Shown here: positions 5,073 through 6,114 of the stretch, in pieces
Layout: each line of letters opens with the position of its first letter
Position numbering within the stretch: the first letter of the stretch is position 1
Source: Planctomycetota bacterium
GTDB taxonomy: Bacteria > Planctomycetota > MHYJ01 > JACQXL01 > JAVHLO01
Length of the DNA stretch: 6,114 nucleotides
Assembly: GCA_031082105.1 (NCBI GenBank)
Contig: JAVHLO010000218.1
Location: 1 to 6,114 of the forward strand
Direction of reading: 5' to 3'
Position numbers and translations under genes: made by a program
Notes under the pieces: model-generated
Seen by the model: only the letters and a program-made list of their open reading frames with translations
Told to the model about the DNA's origin: nothing
Database searches by the model: none

Positions 5073-6001
5073 GCCAACTGCTCTATTGCGTATTCCACAC
5101 CGCTGAGCACTCCAAGCCGGCGGCCCTGTTCGGCGTGAACGGTCGCGCGGTGCTTGTCGCCGGCTATCGCGGCATCGGTTGCGCTATTTCCAGCGTCGAC
5201 CCTACGGATATCGTTCCGGACCGCGTGCGGATAACTACCTACGAGAAAGTGGTCGAATCATTCCAGCGCGAGCATACGGTGGTCCCGATGCGCTATGGTT
5301 GTGTGTTTGACGACGAGCTGAGCGCCGTTCGATTCCTCCGGGAAAACCGAAAGCGATTCCGATCGCTTCTGGCGGAATTGCGCGATTGCGTCGAGATGGG
5401 AATTCGCGTCCTGCTGGAGACGGAACCTCCTGACCCGCATTGTTCGCAAAGGTTCGTAGTTAGGCACGCAGCCGCAGCGGAGTGCCGTCGATTCCCGGCA
5501 GAAGACGCCACTCTGCCCCCCGCCAAGCGGCCATTTGAGGCTTCTCCAAGTCATGGATGCGTTGTGACCAACCGCTTGGCGCGGGGCTGCGTGGCTGACG
5601 ACAAACCTGACAGTGCTAAGCTGGCGGATGGCGCGGGCGCATCATATCTGCACACGCGAAAGAGTTTCTACCAGGGGAAAGAGCGTCTCTCAGAAGAGGC
5701 TGTCCGTTTGACCAAGCGAATCAGCACGGTGTTGGACGGACTCTACGTCAAACTAGAAACCGAAGGCGTATCAGGCAAGCGCCTGCTTTCCCCTTTCCGG
5801 GGGTCAGTGCTCTCCCTGAATTTTCTGGTGTCAAGAGATCGTGTGGAGCCTTTCCGCGCAGCCTTCCGCGGCTTGGAAAAGACCGGCGGTTCGAAGTTTC
5901 TCATCAGCGGTCCGTGGCCGCCGTACAATTTTGCGTCACCCGACGGCGGGTTCGGCGCTTTGGAGCGTCAAAGCCTCAGCTTTGACTTTCGCTCCCGTTG
6001 A
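5069..6001 (+). CDS. gvpF/L: Gas vesicle protein, GvpL/GvpF family (second copy, long linker and extended tail)
   Basis: This 310-residue protein is a second GvpL/GvpF member. It carries VVPMRYGCVF (71-80), EMGIRVLLE after a helical block (about 95-118), GASYL (190-194), a C-terminal domain, and the signature GPWPPYNF (281-288). It is divergent from its neighbour, so the pair is not a recent duplication. Between the N-terminal domain and GASYL lies a linker of roughly 70 residues, rich in Ala, Pro, Arg and Cys, with no recognisable motif; most relatives have a shorter one. The protein extends 22 residues past the signature, and the last 13 (298-310) are encoded within a palindromic repeat. 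The start overlaps the upstream stop (ATGA) and has no strong Shine-Dalgarno, which fits translation by reinitiation. The family is clear from both conserved blocks; function beyond gas vesicle assembly is unknown. Confidence 0.92.
   Translation: MSQLLYCVFHTAEHSKPAALFGVNGRAVLVAGYRGIGCAISSVDPTDIVPDRVRITTYEKVVESFQREHTVVPMRYGCVFDDELSAVRFLRENRKRFRSLLAELRDCVEMGIRVLLETEPPDPHCSQRFVVRHAAAAECRRFPAEDATLPPAKRPFEASPSHGCVVTNRLARGCVADDKPDSAKLADGAGASYLHTRKSFYQGKERLSEEAVRLTKRISTVLDGLYVKLETEGVSGKRLLSPFRGSVLSLNFLVSRDRVEPFRAAFRGLEKTGGSKFLISGPWPPYNFASPDGGFGALERQSLSFDFRSR
5961..5989 (+). repeat. REP-like palindromic repeat, copy 2, inside the end of the second gvpF/L gene
   Basis: GTCAAAGCCTCAGCTTTGAC (5967-5986) is an 8-bp stem with a CTCA loop, one base different from copy 1. 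It is preceded by TGGAGC and followed by CTCC at 5992-5995, which can extend the stem. It lies within the final codons and stop region of the gene. Confidence 0.85.
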
Positions 6002-6006
6002 GTGAT

Positions 6007-6091
6007 GCCATTCAAGGTCAAAGCTGCGGCTTTGACGCTCCATGCTCGGCCAGTTCAGGAACTCCCGGTTTGCACACCGTCCTTGAATGGC
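6007..6091. repeat. Inverted repeat GCCATTCAAGG / CCTTGAATGGC enclosing repeat copy 3
   Basis: The arms at 6007-6017 and 6081-6091 are exact reverse complements over 11 bases, with 63 bases between them, and extend to 13 with one mismatch. The structure nests around copy 3 of the palindromic repeat. The gap 6002-6114 otherwise shows no supported gene; the ATG at 6102 has no ribosome binding site and only a few codons before the window ends. Confidence 0.65.
6014..6042 (-). repeat. REP-like palindromic repeat, copy 3, opposite orientation
   Basis: The core at 6017-6036, read on the minus strand, is identical over all 20 bases to copy 1. The flanks TGGAGC and CTT are also shared. TGGAGCGTCAAAGC (5961-5974) and GCTTTGACGCTCCA (6029-6042) are exact reverse complements, so copies 2 and 3 form a BIME-like pair. 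The transcript could fold either as two small hairpins or as one long stem. It sits where the operon's 3' end, or a processing site, would be. Confidence 0.85.
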
Positions 6092-6114
6092 GTAGAAAAC
6101 TATGGAAGAAGAAC

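Noticed and set aside
1863..6042. CRISPR array
   Set aside because: The repeats are palindromic, few, far apart and of mixed orientation, with no regular spacers or cas genes.
6102..6114. Start of another gene (ATGGAAGAAGAAC)
   Set aside because: There is no Shine-Dalgarno upstream and only four codons are visible, so it cannot be told from chance.

Overview
The window holds five genes, all on the + strand. They read as the regulatory and chaperone/accessory end of a gas vesicle (gvp) locus. In order they are: a sigma-54 enhancer-binding activator (72-1157); a GvpH-type Hsp20 small heat-shock protein (1304-1846); a two-ring CDC48/VAT-type AAA+ unfoldase (2016-4166); and two overlapping genes of the GvpL/GvpF family (4233-5072 and 5069-6001). 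The structural shell gene gvpA and other core genes (gvpN, gvpK, gvpJ, gvpG) are not in this window and presumably lie outside it.

Layout: positions 1-71 hold no gene that can be supported, only a Shine-Dalgarno site for the activator. The 146-base gap after the activator contains a near-consensus -24/-12 sigma-54 promoter (1223-1238) facing gvpH, so the local activator probably drives the downstream accessory operon. The 169-base gap between gvpH and the ATPase gene is almost entirely repeat DNA: a palindromic REP-like unit, then a long inverted repeat whose right arm ends just before the ATPase ribosome binding site. A 66-base gap with heptamer repeats precedes the first gvpF/L gene. The two gvpF/L genes overlap by ATGA. 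After them come two more copies of the palindromic repeat, facing each other inside a further inverted repeat. The first of these copies runs into the last codons of the second gvpF/L gene.

How the parts may work together (inference): the activator opens a sigma-54 promoter in response to an unseen signal. GvpH would hold aggregation-prone gas vesicle proteins, the CDC48-like ATPase would unfold or extract clients, and the GvpF/L proteins would act as GvpA-binding assembly or nucleation factors.

Organism: the DNA is GC-rich with bacterial Shine-Dalgarno sites, a sigma-54 activator and promoter, and dispersed palindromic repeats. This means a bacterium, even though the ATPase and GvpH are of types familiar from archaea. 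The phylum cannot be fixed from this sequence; a deltaproteobacterial-grade, planctomycete-like or candidate-phylum bacterium would all fit.
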